From positions 1,343,855 through 1,407,854 of the forward strand of contig NC_134030.1 in NCBI RefSeq assembly GCF_964204645.1: 64,000 nt of DNA, written 5' to 3'. A model generated the notes under the pieces. The model did no database searches. It was given only the letters and a program-made list of their open reading frames with translations, and was not told the DNA's origin. Each line of letters opens with the position of its first letter. Within the stretch, counting starts at the first letter, position 1. Below, one piece after another: positions 21,538 through 32,638 of this stretch. The DNA is from Tubulanus polymorphus. Its lineage: Eukaryota > Nemertea > Palaeonemertea > Tubulaniformes > Tubulanidae. A program made the position numbers and the translations under genes.

Positions 21538-21590
21538 GTGCCTTGAACGCATGAGTCGTTCATGCGCGCCTAATATGCCTTCACTGAAAA
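21519..21590 (+). other. Palindrome spanning the stop codon (copy A)
   Basis: TTTCAGTGAAGG plus ATATTAGG on the left pairs with CCTAATAT plus CCTTCACTGAAA on the right, with an inner TGAACG/CGTTCA stem. The left arm encodes the last residues (LSVKGY) and the stop. The inverted paralog at 32.6 kb lacks the left arm and ends earlier, so this C-terminus may have arisen with the palindrome. Confidence 0.8.
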
Positions 21591-21663
21591 AAATCAACTA
21601 TAACATGTACCACATATTTTTTGATTTAATTTTAGTCCAATTCCACAATTATTTCGGCTTACA

Positions 21664-21912
21664 ATAGTGTCTTCAATTCTTTAAAGCCCAAAGCACCTTT
21701 TTGACTCAACATCCAGTATGAAGGTGGCCGGGAATCGGGCCTGTTTTCTTCCATTTTTGTATCCCGCCCAGCATACTGGTTGTTGACTCGAAAAGGTGCT
21801 CGCTCTGGGAGCTTATCAAAGGCAGGTGATGGGAAAGGTGCCATCACACACTCTCCTTTGATAAGTTTCCTAGAGTGTCACGGGCTTTAACGGGTTGAAT
21901 TCACTATAATAC
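21664..21912 (+). other. Three-way-junction fold downstream of the gene (copy A)
   Basis: Three nested or adjacent inverted repeats: hairpin 1, 21693-21720 with 21772-21799 (GCACCTTTT...CCAGTATG, about 24 of 28 pairs); hairpin 2, CTTATCAAAGG 21812-21822 with 21855-21865, containing an inner GTGATGG/CCATCAC stem; and an outer stem joining 21664-21690 to 21882-21912 (ATAGTG..TTCAA..TTAAAGCCC). It may be a foldback element or a structured RNA 3' UTR. It does not match a class I know. Confidence 0.6.
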
Positions 21913-21994
21913 CAATTTTCCAAAATCAATTTAATTTCTTTCAGGCCATTCTTTTTCCATGTTTTTCTGGTACATGTTATGGTTGATTTCCATT

Positions 21995-22110
21995 TTCGAA
22001 AATCCGGAATTGAAGCCGTTCGAAGTCGGGGGGATGGTGGTGGGGTTGGGTTAGTTTAGGGTTCCTCTCTGATTACCTTCTTTAGCTCATCATCCGTGCA
22101 GGTGGCGCTT
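21995..22110 (-). pseudogene. Degenerate inverted copy of exon 9 pieces (copy A)
   Basis: AAATCCGGAATTG followed by CCG and CGAAG matches the reverse complement of the exon 9 end, and CTGATTACCTTC..AGC..CATCCG (22061-22092) matches the reverse complement of its beginning. Between them GGGATGGTGGTGGGG matches exon 9 in the sense direction. It appears to be a scrambled, decayed piece lying tail to tail with the gene. Confidence 0.45.
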
Positions 22111-22179
22111 GCTCTTCTAGCCGGTGTTCCCTGGGGTAAACATTTTAAATTTAAAAAATCAAAAATAAAAAAAAATTAT

Positions 22180-22640
22180 AAAATCTTTAAAAATCTCATC
22201 TCATTTCATCCAATTTATTTATTTGCGGGTGCGATGCCTATCGCACCCATTCATGTCATCCATCAAAAAAAAAATTAAAACTAAAAACGAAAAAAAATAT
22301 AAAAATTTAAAAAATCTCATCTCATTTCATCCAATTTATTTGCGGGTGCGATTCCTATCGCACCCATTCATGTCATTCATCCAAAAAAAATAAAAAACTA
22401 AAAACGAAAAAAAAATATAAAAATTAAAAAAATCTCATCTCATTTCATCCAATTTATTTATTTGCGGGTGCGATTCCTATCGCACCCATTCATGTCATTC
22501 ATCAAAAAAAAATTAAAACTAAAAACGAAAAAAAATATAAAAATTTAAAAAATCTCATCTCATTTCATCCAATTTATTTATTTGCGGGTGCGATTCCTAT
22601 CGCACCCATTCATGTCATTCATCCAAAAAAAATTTAAAAA
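22180..22640. repeat. About 120 bp tandem repeat with GGGTGCGAT hairpin, copy A (4 units)
   Basis: Each AT-rich unit carries GGGTGCGAT, a 4-5 base loop and ATCGCACCC, a perfect 9 bp stem (22227, 22343, 22464, 22585). The hairpin is the most GC-rich and most conserved part. Confidence 0.9.
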
Positions 22641-22894
22641 CTAGAAATTAAAGTTCTAAGTTTGTTGTTAGATTCTATTGAAAGAACGTTGTAAAGTTCT
22701 TAATTTGTCGTAAAAAACGTTTGAAAAAAAGAACTTCTTAAAGTTCTCAATCTGCCGTAAAATGCAATTGAAAAGATTATAACTCACATGAAAATTAAAA
22801 AGATAAAATAATTGATAAATAATCATTAATAAAAATTGAACTTTGGTCTCGCAATGTTTCCCCGTTATGCATTTTTTACTCGTCGTCAAACATC

Positions 22895-23525
22895 GGCAGC
22901 TCATCGTCGATACTCGCAGCTCGATACACACCAGCAGCTCGTCGTCGATACACACCAGCAGCTCGATACACACCAGCAGCTTGTCGTCGATACTCACCAG
23001 CATCTCGATTCACACCAGCAGTTCGTCGTTGATACACACCAGCAGTTCGTCGTCGATACACACCAGCAGTTCGTCATCGATACACACCAGCAGTTTGTCG
23101 TCGATACACACCAGCAGTTCGTCGTCGATACACACCAGCAGCTCGATACACACCAGCAGTTCGTCATCTATACACACCAGCAGTTTGTCGTAGATACACA
23201 CCAGCAGTTCGTCGTCGATACACACCAGCAGTTCGTCGTCGATACACACCAGCAGTTCGTCGTCGATACACACCAGCAGCTCGATACTCAGCAGCAGTTT
23301 GATACACACCAGCAGCTCGTCGATACACACCAGCAGTTCGTCGTCGATACACACCAGAAGCTCGATACACACCAGCAGCTCGTCGTCGATACACACCAGC
23401 CGCTCGATACTCACAGCTCGATACACACCAGCAGCTCGTCGATACACACCAGCAGCTCGATACTCACCAGCAGCTCGATACACACCAGCAGCTCGTCGTC
23501 GATACACACCAGCAGCTTGATACCA
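22895..23525. repeat. 15/24 bp minisatellite (CACACCAGCAGCTCGTCGTC), copy A
   Basis: Units CACACCAGCAGCTCGATA (short) and with added GTCGTC (long) alternate. Unit lengths are multiples of three, so several frames on both strands stay open (Ser/Thr/His-rich on plus, Cys/Leu-rich on minus). The 254-codon plus frame 22836-23600 starts outside the array, but no splice or family support was found. Confidence 0.9.
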
Positions 23526-24496
23526 AAACAGCTTTTAGCTGGTGAAAACCTACCCCCCATCGGGGTTAAACATGATCAAGCTATTATTCTAGGAATATAA
23601 CTGTTGCAAGGGAAGTTAAGATTCATTATATCCTAAACTTGATACAAAGAGATTATTGCTAATTATGAATTTCAAGGGTTTAAAAACTGATTTAAAAATC
23701 TTGAAAGACGCTCGGTCTCACTAGAGATTTTCATCTTAAAGATTTATTGTCCTCTTACTATTGTTTAGGTGATCTATAATTTGGTAAATGCTGCTGTTGG
23801 AAAGATGCCAGAAGAAAGTTGATTCGTGCACATCTTCACTTCACGTATTTATTGCACAAGGCGCCGACTTGCACCTGCACTACACCATTCACACTTCACC
23901 ACTTCTGCATCTTTATCAATTAATTCTGGCATCTATTTGAAAATTACTTTAAACATCAGATCTCAAACTGAAACATTGAGGTATTGAATTTCAAACTGAA
24001 ATATCGAGCTATCGAATCTCGATCTCAAATGTTTACTGGAAGCCATATTTGATGTTGTATTATTCATCATAGATTGTTTAGTGTTTTCTGGCATATGCGG
24101 GCCATTTAAGATGGTCAGATAAATTCCCCGGTGGAAAATATATCTCGTGGAAGAGTCATGGAAATGAAAAATATCTTATGTAGATGTGAAGTTAGGAACC
24201 TTGCAACAGTTATTCCACCTGAGGATAATTTGATATAAGATGAATCAGTTATTGGATCATTTAACTGAAGCCAAATATAGTGAAAAATCTTAGTAAAAAT
24301 TTGTCTCAAACTACAATTGAAAGGACTTATCACAGTTCTAATTCGACTCTAGGTGCGTTCAGAAGAACTTCTTAACAGTGAAAAAACTTGACTAAAAATC
24401 AGGAATCGACCCTGTTCATTGATAAGATTTGATCTTTATTTGAAGATTAAGAATCAAACTCGCTAATTCACAATTTTTGGTAGTAAATACTGTTGA
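23526..24496. other. AT-rich spacer between minisatellites (copy A)
   Basis: No gene supported. It is nearly identical to B 59876-60843. Contains no clear exon or element. Confidence 0.5.
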
Positions 24497-24972
24497 TCCA
24501 TCATATTCGCAGCCCCCCGTGGGCTTACCAATCCATCATACGTGCAGCCACCTTGCGCTTACCAGTCTATCATACTCGCAGCCCCAGTGGGCTTACCAAT
24601 CCATCATACGTGCAGCCACCTTGCGCTTACCAGTCTATCATACTCGCGGCCCCAGTGGGCTTATGAATCCATCATACGTGCAGCCCCCGTGGGCTTATCA
24701 ATCCATCATACTCGCAGCCCCAGTGGGCTTATCAATCCATCATACGTGCAGCCACCTTGCGCTTACCAGTCTATCATACTCGCAGCCCCAGTGGGCTTAC
24801 CAATCCATCATACGTGCAGCCACCTTGCGCTTACCAGTCTATCATACTCGCGGCCCCAGTGGGCTTATCAATCCATCATACGTGCAGCCCCCGTGGGCTT
24901 ACCAGTCCATCATACTCGCAGCTCCAGTGGGCTTATCAATCCATCATACGCGCAGCCCCCTTGGGCTTATCA
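24497..24972. repeat. 33-34 bp minisatellite (CCATCATACGTGCAGCC), copy A (about 14 units)
   Basis: Units carry either CCACCTTGCGCTTACCAGT or CCCCAGTGGGCTTACCAAT endings in an alternating pattern. Copy B has only four. Confidence 0.9.
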
Positions 24973-25157
24973 ATGAGAAACATTCAGACATAGTAACCGT
25001 TTTACTCGTGCTTTTCAACGACACCGTCTTATCACTCTGTAGAACGGCGATCGCAGCGTGAAATTTGTAATCGTATTTCTCCGCTGAATTTGAATATTTG
25101 ATACGCGACGCGCGTGATTGAAGCTTTGTTTATGTTCGTGCTTGCCGCGATGAATTG

Positions 25158-25442
25158 TCATAAATATATCCTCCGTACAGGAGGACCATGAAAAGGTTTG
25201 AAGGGATCCCTAGTTAGCGCTTGTCCAGGTTTGGCTCTGGACCCGCTTGTTCGACTAGGCATCTTGTTGGAAATTTTGTCGACTGAAACTTCCGTAACTT
25301 TCGTTTTAGACCTCGCTGCTCGAAGAGCCGTTGCTGCGTCGGTTACTGTCATGCTTCGGCACAATTTTGAACGATTGTTGGAAACCGCCTTGTTCTTCTG
25401 CTGCAGATGTTGACTGTGTCGTACCCACAGTAAAGTAGCCAT
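25158..25442 (-). CDS. Candidate 94-aa basic protein or exon, copy A
   Basis: Minus-strand frame starting ATG with a good context (AAGATGG) and ending in TGA: MATLLWVRHSQHLQQKNK at the start and PPVRRIYL at the end. It is Lys/Arg/Ser/Thr-rich with no Trp after residue 6, no signal peptide and no membrane segment. The frame is open for a further 17 codons upstream of the ATG (including DEDLKCPKLFEFK), so it could be an internal exon. Identical protein in copy B. Codon composition looks more gene-like than the surrounding AT-rich DNA. I do not recognise it. Confidence 0.35.
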   Translation of the reverse strand: MATLLWVRHSQHLQQKNKAVSNNRSKLCRSMTVTDAATALRAARSKTKVTEVSVDKISNKMPSRTSGSRAKPGQALTRDPFKPFHGPPVRRIYL

Positions 25443-25699
25443 CTTAAATTCAAATAGTTTCGGACATTTGAGGTCCTCATCAACTCCGAGTCTTCATTCA
25501 ACTGCAGTTACTGCCATTTGCCAGTGTCTGATGTAGAAGTTCTGACTTGACATTTTGATTTTCAGAATTAAAACCTTTTTTCTATTAAAGAAATTAGATA
25601 TTGGTTAAAAAACAAGTGAATAATTGTTTGTAAGAAAAAAGAAAATCATGTTAGAAAAAAATATAGATGTAAAAAAATATAGATGTAAGAAAAAAAAAG

Positions 25700-27520
25700 T
25701 ATATTGTAAATCGACGAGACGACAGAACCAGCATCAGCAACAACAACATCAGAGGAAGCAGTAACCAGTTATTTATCAGCTCCATAAATTACTGAAACGA
25801 AATCCACAACTCGGATACCAACCACACTCAACTCTAGAATTGTTCATACAACTGTCAACATGGAGTTCATCTCACAAGCAAATTAGGTAATTATCTTATG
25901 AAATTGTATGAATTGCCAATTTAACATTTTTGCATTTCAAGTAGGTGTAATTGAATGTTTGTCAACCTTACTCTTATAAAACTGTGTTAACCGTTGAACA
26001 GGATTCTAAGACTGTGCAGAAAACCCGTTATCGCTGCTTTGCAGCTATAATTATCTGATAAATTAGTATGGAATGCCAATTTTACATTTTTGCATTTAAG
26101 TTTAAATGAGTTTAAAATCACGTTTCATTTGTTGTTTATTTTGTCTTTTCAGTTTTCAATTTGCCGAGATCAGTCGTCAAAAACTGTTACAACGGAAACT
26201 AAGATAACAAAGACTTGATTTGGCAGATTGAAGAAATCCTGCGAAAAGATTATTCATGATTTGTTCATACAACTGTCAACATGGAGTTCATCTCACAAGC
26301 AAATTAGGTAATTATCTTATGATTTTGTATGAAATGCTAATTTTTACTCATTAATTTTTTACAAATAAGTTGACTTTGAAATCTTTATTAATTTCTTGTT
26401 TATTTTGTTTTTTCAGTTTTCAATTTGCCGAGATCAGTCATCAAAAACTGTTACAACGGAAACTAAGATAACAAAGACTTGATTTGGCAAAGATTGAAGA
26501 AATCCTGCGAAAAGCTTATTCATGAATTGTTCATACAACTGTCAACATGGAGTTCATCTCACAAGCAAATTAGGTAGTTATCTTATGATTTTGTATGAAA
26601 TGCTAATTTTTACTCGTTAATTTTTTACAAATAAGTTGACTTTGAAATCTTTATTAATTTCTTGTTTATTTTGTTTTTTCAGTTTTCAATTTGCCGAGAT
26701 CAGTCATAAAAAAACTGTTACAACGGAAACTGAGATAACAAAGACTTGATTTGGCAAAGATTGAAGAAATCCTGCGAAGAGATTATTCAAGAATTGTTCA
26801 TACAACTGTCAACATGGAGTTCATCTCACAAGCAAATTAGGTAATTATCTTATGATTTTGTATGAAATGCTAATTTTACATTTTTGCATTTAAGTTTAAA
26901 TGAGTTTAAAATCACGTTTCATTTGCTGTTTATTTTGTCTTTTCAGTTTTCAATTTGCCGAGATCAATCGTCAGAAAACTGTTTCAACGGAAACTAAGAT
27001 AAAAAAGACTTGATTTGGCAAAGATTGAAGAAATCCTGCGAAGAGATTATTCAAGAATTGTTCATACAACTGTCAACATGGAGTTCATCTCACAAGCAAA
27101 TTAGGTAATTATCTTATGATTTGTATGAAATGCTAATTTTTACATTTAAGTTTAAATGAGTTTAAAATCACGTTTCATTTGTTGTTTATTTTGTCTTTTC
27201 AGTTTTCAATTTGCCGAGATCAGTCGTCAGAAAACGGTTACAATGGAAACTAAGATAACAAAGACTTGATTTCGGCAAAGATTGAAGAAATCCTGAGAAG
27301 AGATTATTCATGAATTGTTCATACAACTGTCAACATGGAGTTCATCTCACAAGCAAATTAGGTAATTATCTTATGATTTTGTATGAAATGCTAAATTTTA
27401 CTCGTTATTTTTTTAACTAATAAGTTGACTTTGAAATCTTTATTTATTTCTTGTTTATTTTGTCTTTTCAGTTTTGAATTTGCCGAGATTCACATGTAGC
27501 AGATATAATGGAATTAAGTA
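25700..27520 (+). repeat. Tandem array of splice-site-flanked exon-like units, copy A
   Basis: Units of about 265 bp: a pyrimidine-rich acceptor (TTGTCTTTTCAG), an exon-like body of 155-159 bp starting TTTTCAATTTGCCGAG, and a donor TTAG/GTAATTATC, then an intron-like spacer of about 108 bp. Bodies end at 25886, 26307, 26573, 26840, 27104 and 27361; a seventh acceptor (27470) leads into diverged sequence. Each body ends with the micro-ORF ATG..TAG encoding MEFISQAN. Longer frames are closed, so this may be a noncoding multi-exon transcript. Confidence 0.75.
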
Positions 27521-27529
27521 TTGAGAACC

Positions 27530-28345
27530 GCAACTTAACAATAAACCGGATCAACTTAATATAGTGCTGAGGACCAAAAATAAAGGATAAACCCGACCAG
27601 TGTAATTCAGTGTCGAGAACCGCAGTTAAACGATGAACCCGACCAGTGTAATTCAGTGTCGAGAACCGCAGTTAAACGATGAACCCGACCAGTGTAATTC
27701 AGTGTCGAGAACCGCAGTTAAACGATGAACCCGACCAGTGTAATTCAGTGTCGAGAACCGCAGTTAAACGATGAACCCGACCAGTGTAATTCAGTGTCGA
27801 GAACCGCAGTTAAACGATGAACCCGACCAGTGTAATTCAGTATTGAGAACCACAATTAAACGATGAACCGGACCAGTGTAATTCAGTGTCGAGAACACAA
27901 TTAAACGATGAACCGGACCAGTGTAATTCAGTGTCCAGAGCTGCAGTTAAACAATGAACCGGACCAGTGTAATTCAGTGTCGAGAACTGCAGTTAAACGA
28001 TGAACCCGACCAGTGTAATTCAGTATTGAGAACCACAATTAAACGATGAACCGGACCAGTGTAATTCAGTGTCCAGAGCCGCAGTTAAACAATGAACCGG
28101 ACCAGTGTAATTCAGTGTCGAGAACCGCAATTAAACGATGAACCGGACCAGTGTAATTCAGTGTCGAGAACCACAATTAAACGATGAACCGGACCAGTGT
28201 AATTCAGTGTCGAGAACCGCAATTAAACGATGAACCGGACCAGTGTAATTAAGTGTCGAGAACCACAATTAAACGATAAACCGGACCAGTGTAATTCAGT
28301 GTCGAGAACTGTAATTAAACGATGAACCGGATCAGTGTAATTCAG
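27530..28345. repeat. 46 bp minisatellite (GAACCGCAGTTAAACGATGA), about 17 units
   Basis: Head-to-tail 46 bp units, beginning in the last exon-like body of the previous array; early units are nearly identical, later ones more diverged. Not reached in copy B. Confidence 0.92.
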
Positions 28346-28544
28346 TTTCGCAATAACCGCAATAAAACGATAATCTGGAGTTGTAATAGTGTTGTGTATT
28401 TGCGTAGTGGATCAAGTGGAAGGATTTTAAGTGTATTTGGTGACTTTAATTCGTTCGCATCCAACAGAATCAACAAAGACATTACAAAAAACGACAAAAA
28501 ATGATTGAATGTAAATGCATTGAATTTAGGTTTGATGATCAAGA

Positions 28545-29500
28545 TAATCACTGATCAAGATTGACAGTTATAATCCATAATTGTTGAACTTGATCAGAGA
28601 TTTTCAAGATCGATTTTAAGGTGATTCAGAAGTTTAAATCTGATGTTTTAATCTCTGGGACTCAGATATTAAATCAATAGATTTTTACTGCTGAATGATC
28701 TTCATGTACAGATGAGCTACAATTGTTCCTAGTGTGTTCTGTTAAGACTGATTAAAGGGTGGAAAAACTTGACTCAAATTCAAATTGAGTCGAGTTTTTC
28801 CAAGATAATCTCTGATCAAGATCAGCAGTTACCGGTATAATCCATAATTGTTGAACTTGATTGGTGATTTTCAAGATCTGTTTTAAGGTGATTCACAAGT
28901 TTAAATCTAATGTTTTAATCTCTGGGTTCCAGATATTAAATCAATAGATTTTTACTGCTGAATGACCTTCGTGTTCAGATAAGCTACAATTGTTCCTAGT
29001 GTGTTCTGTTAAGAAAGGGTGGAAAAACTTGACCCAAATTCAAATTGAGTCGAGTTTTTCAAAGATAATCTCTGATCAAGATCGGCAGTTATAATCCATA
29101 ATTGTTGAACTTGATTGGAGATTTTCGAGAACTGTTTTTAAGGTGATTCAGAAGTGTGAATCTGATGTTTTAATCTCTGGGTTTCAGAGATTAAATCAAT
29201 AGGTTTTAACTTCTGAATCACTTCGGGTTTTGGTAAGTTAAAGTGTTTCCTATTGTAATCTGTTAAACTGATTAAAGGGTGGAAAAACTTGATTCAAATT
29301 AATAATCTGAATCAAGTTTTCCAATGATAATCCGCGATCAAGTTCGGCAGTTATAATTCATAACTGTTGAACTCAATTCACAATTAAATGAACTTTTTTA
29401 AGGTGATTCAGAAGTATAAATCTGATGTTTTAATCTCTGGGTTTCAGAGATTAAATCAATAGGCTTTACTTCTGAATCACTGTTAGGTTTTGATAAGTTG
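28545..29500. repeat. About 260 bp tandem repeat made of nested palindromes, 3.7 units
   Basis: Each unit has a near-perfect palindrome of about 40 bp (28761-28801, 29021-29060, 29281-29322) and a second fold with outer arms GTGATTCAGAAGT / ACTTCTGAATCAC (29143-29155 with 29209-29221) around TTTAATCTCT / AGAGATTAAA. Confidence 0.85.
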
Positions 29501-30208
29501 TAAGTTGTTCCTATTGTTTAATGAATTGGTAGAAATTCTATTTTTAGGTGACAGGTCAAATAGATTAGAACAGTAATTTATGCAGAGGTTGAATTAATTT
29601 AATGTTTGATATACCAAAGAATGGTTTATTGTGAAGATTTAATTAAAATCTTAAATAAAGAGTTGTTCAATTTCATAAATGTTTTGTTTTCGATGAAGTT
29701 TTTTCATTTTCTGGATTTGAGGAATTTGACTTTAAACACATCGGTGGATTCAGCACAGTTCTGTGGACACAGTTTTTGGACCGAGACACAGCTCAAGACC
29801 CAGTTACAAGTTCAACTGGACTCCATCCCAAAAAACCCTGGGCCCTTCAAACCTTTAAGTAAGATGCTCACTTACAGATTCATAAAATTGACCCTTATTA
29901 TCTTGTCATCTGCAGCACCATCTCAGAGGCTTAAACCAAGAATTTCTTGTAATGTTCAACAAATGTGAATTACATTAAGTAATTTTTGAGATCGACTTAC
30001 ACTAGTATTGAGTTTTTTCTAAATCACAGTCTACTTATTTTATATTCATCCACGATTTCATAGCTCTTTAACTATTCAACCCTTTCCCTGATGGGCCCTG
30101 GCCCCAATTGCTGAACCCAGTTCTCCAAGTCTAACTTCTGGGTTTAATGGTTTATCAGAGAATTAATGGATTAATTGGAAATAATCTAACAATCAATAAA
30201 GTTGTTCT
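29500..30208. other. Spacer between repeats
   Basis: AT-rich; an open frame at 29606-29968 has no family resemblance and no splice context. Nothing else supported. Confidence 0.45.
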
Positions 30209-30271
30209 TTTTTGATACGGGCTAGACGTTGAGGGGCCCGCGCCCCGGGTTTTCTTTAAAGCTTTTGGCAT
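30209..30271 (-). pseudogene. Inverted paralog of coding exon 1
   Basis: The reverse complement reads ATG after a TTTTTCTAG-like acceptor and 21 codons starting MPKALKKTRG, in the same frame as copy A exon 1. The donor is lost: the exon runs into AAAAAAGAAC instead of GTAAGT, and similarity stops there. The 47 bp satellite lies just upstream, as in the forward copies. Confidence 0.75.
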
Positions 30272-30340
30272 TATCTAGAAAAACAAGTAAAAATATTAAA
30301 TCATTTGAAAATATATCAGTCAGTCTTATTCTGGTTCAGT

Positions 30341-31847
30341 GAACTAATTCTCTATATGGTGCATGTAGGGGTCCGGGAACACAACATCCACTAATTCTCT
30401 ATATGGTGCATGTAGGGGTCCGGGGACACGACATCCACTAATTCTCTATATGGTGCATGTAGGGGTCCGGGGACACGACATCCACTAATTCTCTATATGG
30501 TGCATGTAGGGGTCCGGGGACACGACATCCACTAATTCTCTATATGGTGCATGTAGGGGTCCGGGGACACCACATCCACTAATTCTCTATATGGTGCATG
30601 TAGGGGTCCAGGGACACCACATCCACTAATTCTCTATATGATGCATGTAGGGGTCCAGGAACACCACATCCACTAATTCTCTATATGGTGCATGTAGGGG
30701 TCCAGGGACACCACATCCACTAATTCTCTATATGGTGCATGTAGGGGTCCAGGGACACCACATCCACTAATTCTCTATATGATGCATGTAGGGGTCCAGG
30801 AACACCACATCCACTAATTCTCTATATGGTGCATGTAGGGGTCCAGGGACACCACATCCACTAATTCTCTATATGGTGCATGTAGGGGTCCAGGGACACC
30901 ACATCCACTAATTCTCTATATGGTGCATGTAGGGGTCCAGGGACACCACATCCACTAATTCTCTATATGGTGCATGTAGGGGTCCAGGGACACCACATCC
31001 ACTAATTCTCTATATGATGCATGTAGGGGTCCAGGGACACCACATCCACTAATTCTCTATATGGTGCCTGTAGGGGTCCAGGGACACCACATCCACTAAT
31101 TCTCTATATGATGCATGTAGGGGTCCAGGAACACCACATCCACTAATTCTCTATATGGTGCATGTAGGGGTCCAGGGACACCACATCCACTAATTCTCTA
31201 TATGGTGCATGTAGGGGTCCAGGGACACCACATCCACTAATTCTCTATATGGTGCATGTAGGGGTCCAGGGACACCACATCCACTAATTCTCTATATGGT
31301 GCATGTAGGGGTCCAGGGACACCACATCCACTAATTCTCTATATGGTGCATGTAGGGGTCCAGGGACACCACATCCACTAATTCTCTATATGATGCATGT
31401 AGGGGTCCAGGAACACCACATCCACTAATTCTCTATATGGTGCATGTAGGGGTCCAGGGACACCACATCCACTAATTCTCTATATGGTGCATGTAGGGGT
31501 CCAGGGACACCACATCCACTAATTCTCTATATGATGCATGTAGGGGTCCAGGAACACCACATCCACTAATTCTCTATATGGTGCATGTAGGGGTCCAGGG
31601 ACACCACATCCACTAATTCTCTATATGGTGCATGTAGGGGTCCAGGGACACCACATCCACTAATTCTCTATATGATGCATGTAGGGGTCCAGGAACACCA
31701 CATCCACTAATTCTCTATATGGTGCATGTAGGGGTCCAGGGACACCACATCCACTAATTCTCTATATGGTGCATGTAGGGGTCCAGGGACACCACATCCA
31801 CTAATTCTCTATATGATGCATGTAGGGGTCCAGGGACACCACATCCT
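30341..31847 (-). repeat. Inverted 47 bp satellite (about 32 units)
   Basis: Reverse complement of the array at 4406-5641, same period. The units nearest the exon copy carry GGTCCGGGGACACGACA variants; the rest match the forward consensus, showing continued exchange between the arrays. Confidence 0.95.
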
Positions 31848-32638
31848 ATTCTGTTTGGGGCATGGAGATTGCCCAGATTGCCTCTGCTAACAACAGACAC
31901 CCATTCAACATTTCTCTTTATGGTACTTTCTTCTTCCTCTTTTCTCTCATTTTACAAATTGATATTCAACTATGACCTTTTTCATTTTGATATGATGTTT
32001 ATCTTTACATCATGGTTGCTGGAGATTGTACAAGGAATGACACAAGAAATAATATCCTTAGTTTTAAACTCACAGCTGTTTGCAATTCTTTCATTTAAGC
32101 ACAGGTTCAATTGAAACGATGCATTCCTATACATATACGCAATCATATCTTTTTTCGAGTCATCATTCTCAGGGAAATTTGATCTCCACTCAGGTACAGT
32201 CTACTGGCTTGCCAGTTATCCTTTAACTTTTTTACAAAATTATCTTTTCAAAATGAATTACCATGAAAGCAGTAAATTTGAACTTGCCTTATCATAAGGG
32301 CTTTTTCTTTTACTCTTTGTTTTAGCTTTAGCTATCTTTGATTTGCTGGTGGTTTTAACATGCATGTCGAGGGAGCTCTATCAATCAAGGAACAGTCGGC
32401 TCACAAGCAGCCCCTGCCCAAAAGGTTTTGACATTATATTTTCAAAAGCTCTAGTTGTTCTGTAGAACCGAGAGCGGAGCTCTGACTTGTTCCCCTCACT
32501 GCTGAGGTCTACTTTCTCTGATTCGCTGATTGGCTTCTCTTTTGTACATTTTAGATGATCAAAAACTAGAAACTGTCATGCGTTTATTCATTTTGGTATA
32601 TGTTAAAATTCTTTTACAGTAATGGCATATTAGGCACA
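31848..32638. other. Spacer between inverted satellite and inverted exon 9
   Basis: AT-rich without a supported gene; an open plus frame of 81 codons at 31869-32114 is Phe/Leu/Ser-rich and not recognised. Confidence 0.45.

Noticed and set aside
22028-22052. G-quadruplex-like G-rich run
   Set aside because: Runs are uneven (two-base G pairs) and the stretch is explained by similarity to the Gly-rich part of exon 9.
22836-23600. 254-codon plus-strand frame rich in Asp-Thr-His-Gln-Gln
   Set aside because: It is produced by a minisatellite whose unit length is a multiple of three; several frames on both strands are open and differ freely between copies.
24477-25061. 194-codon frame with Pro/Ser/His repeats
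   Set aside because: 33-34 bp minisatellite; copy B keeps only four units, and the frame is not kept.
29606-29968. 120-codon plus-strand frame
   Set aside because: Amino-acid composition follows the AT-rich background; no splice sites, homologous copy or motif support it.
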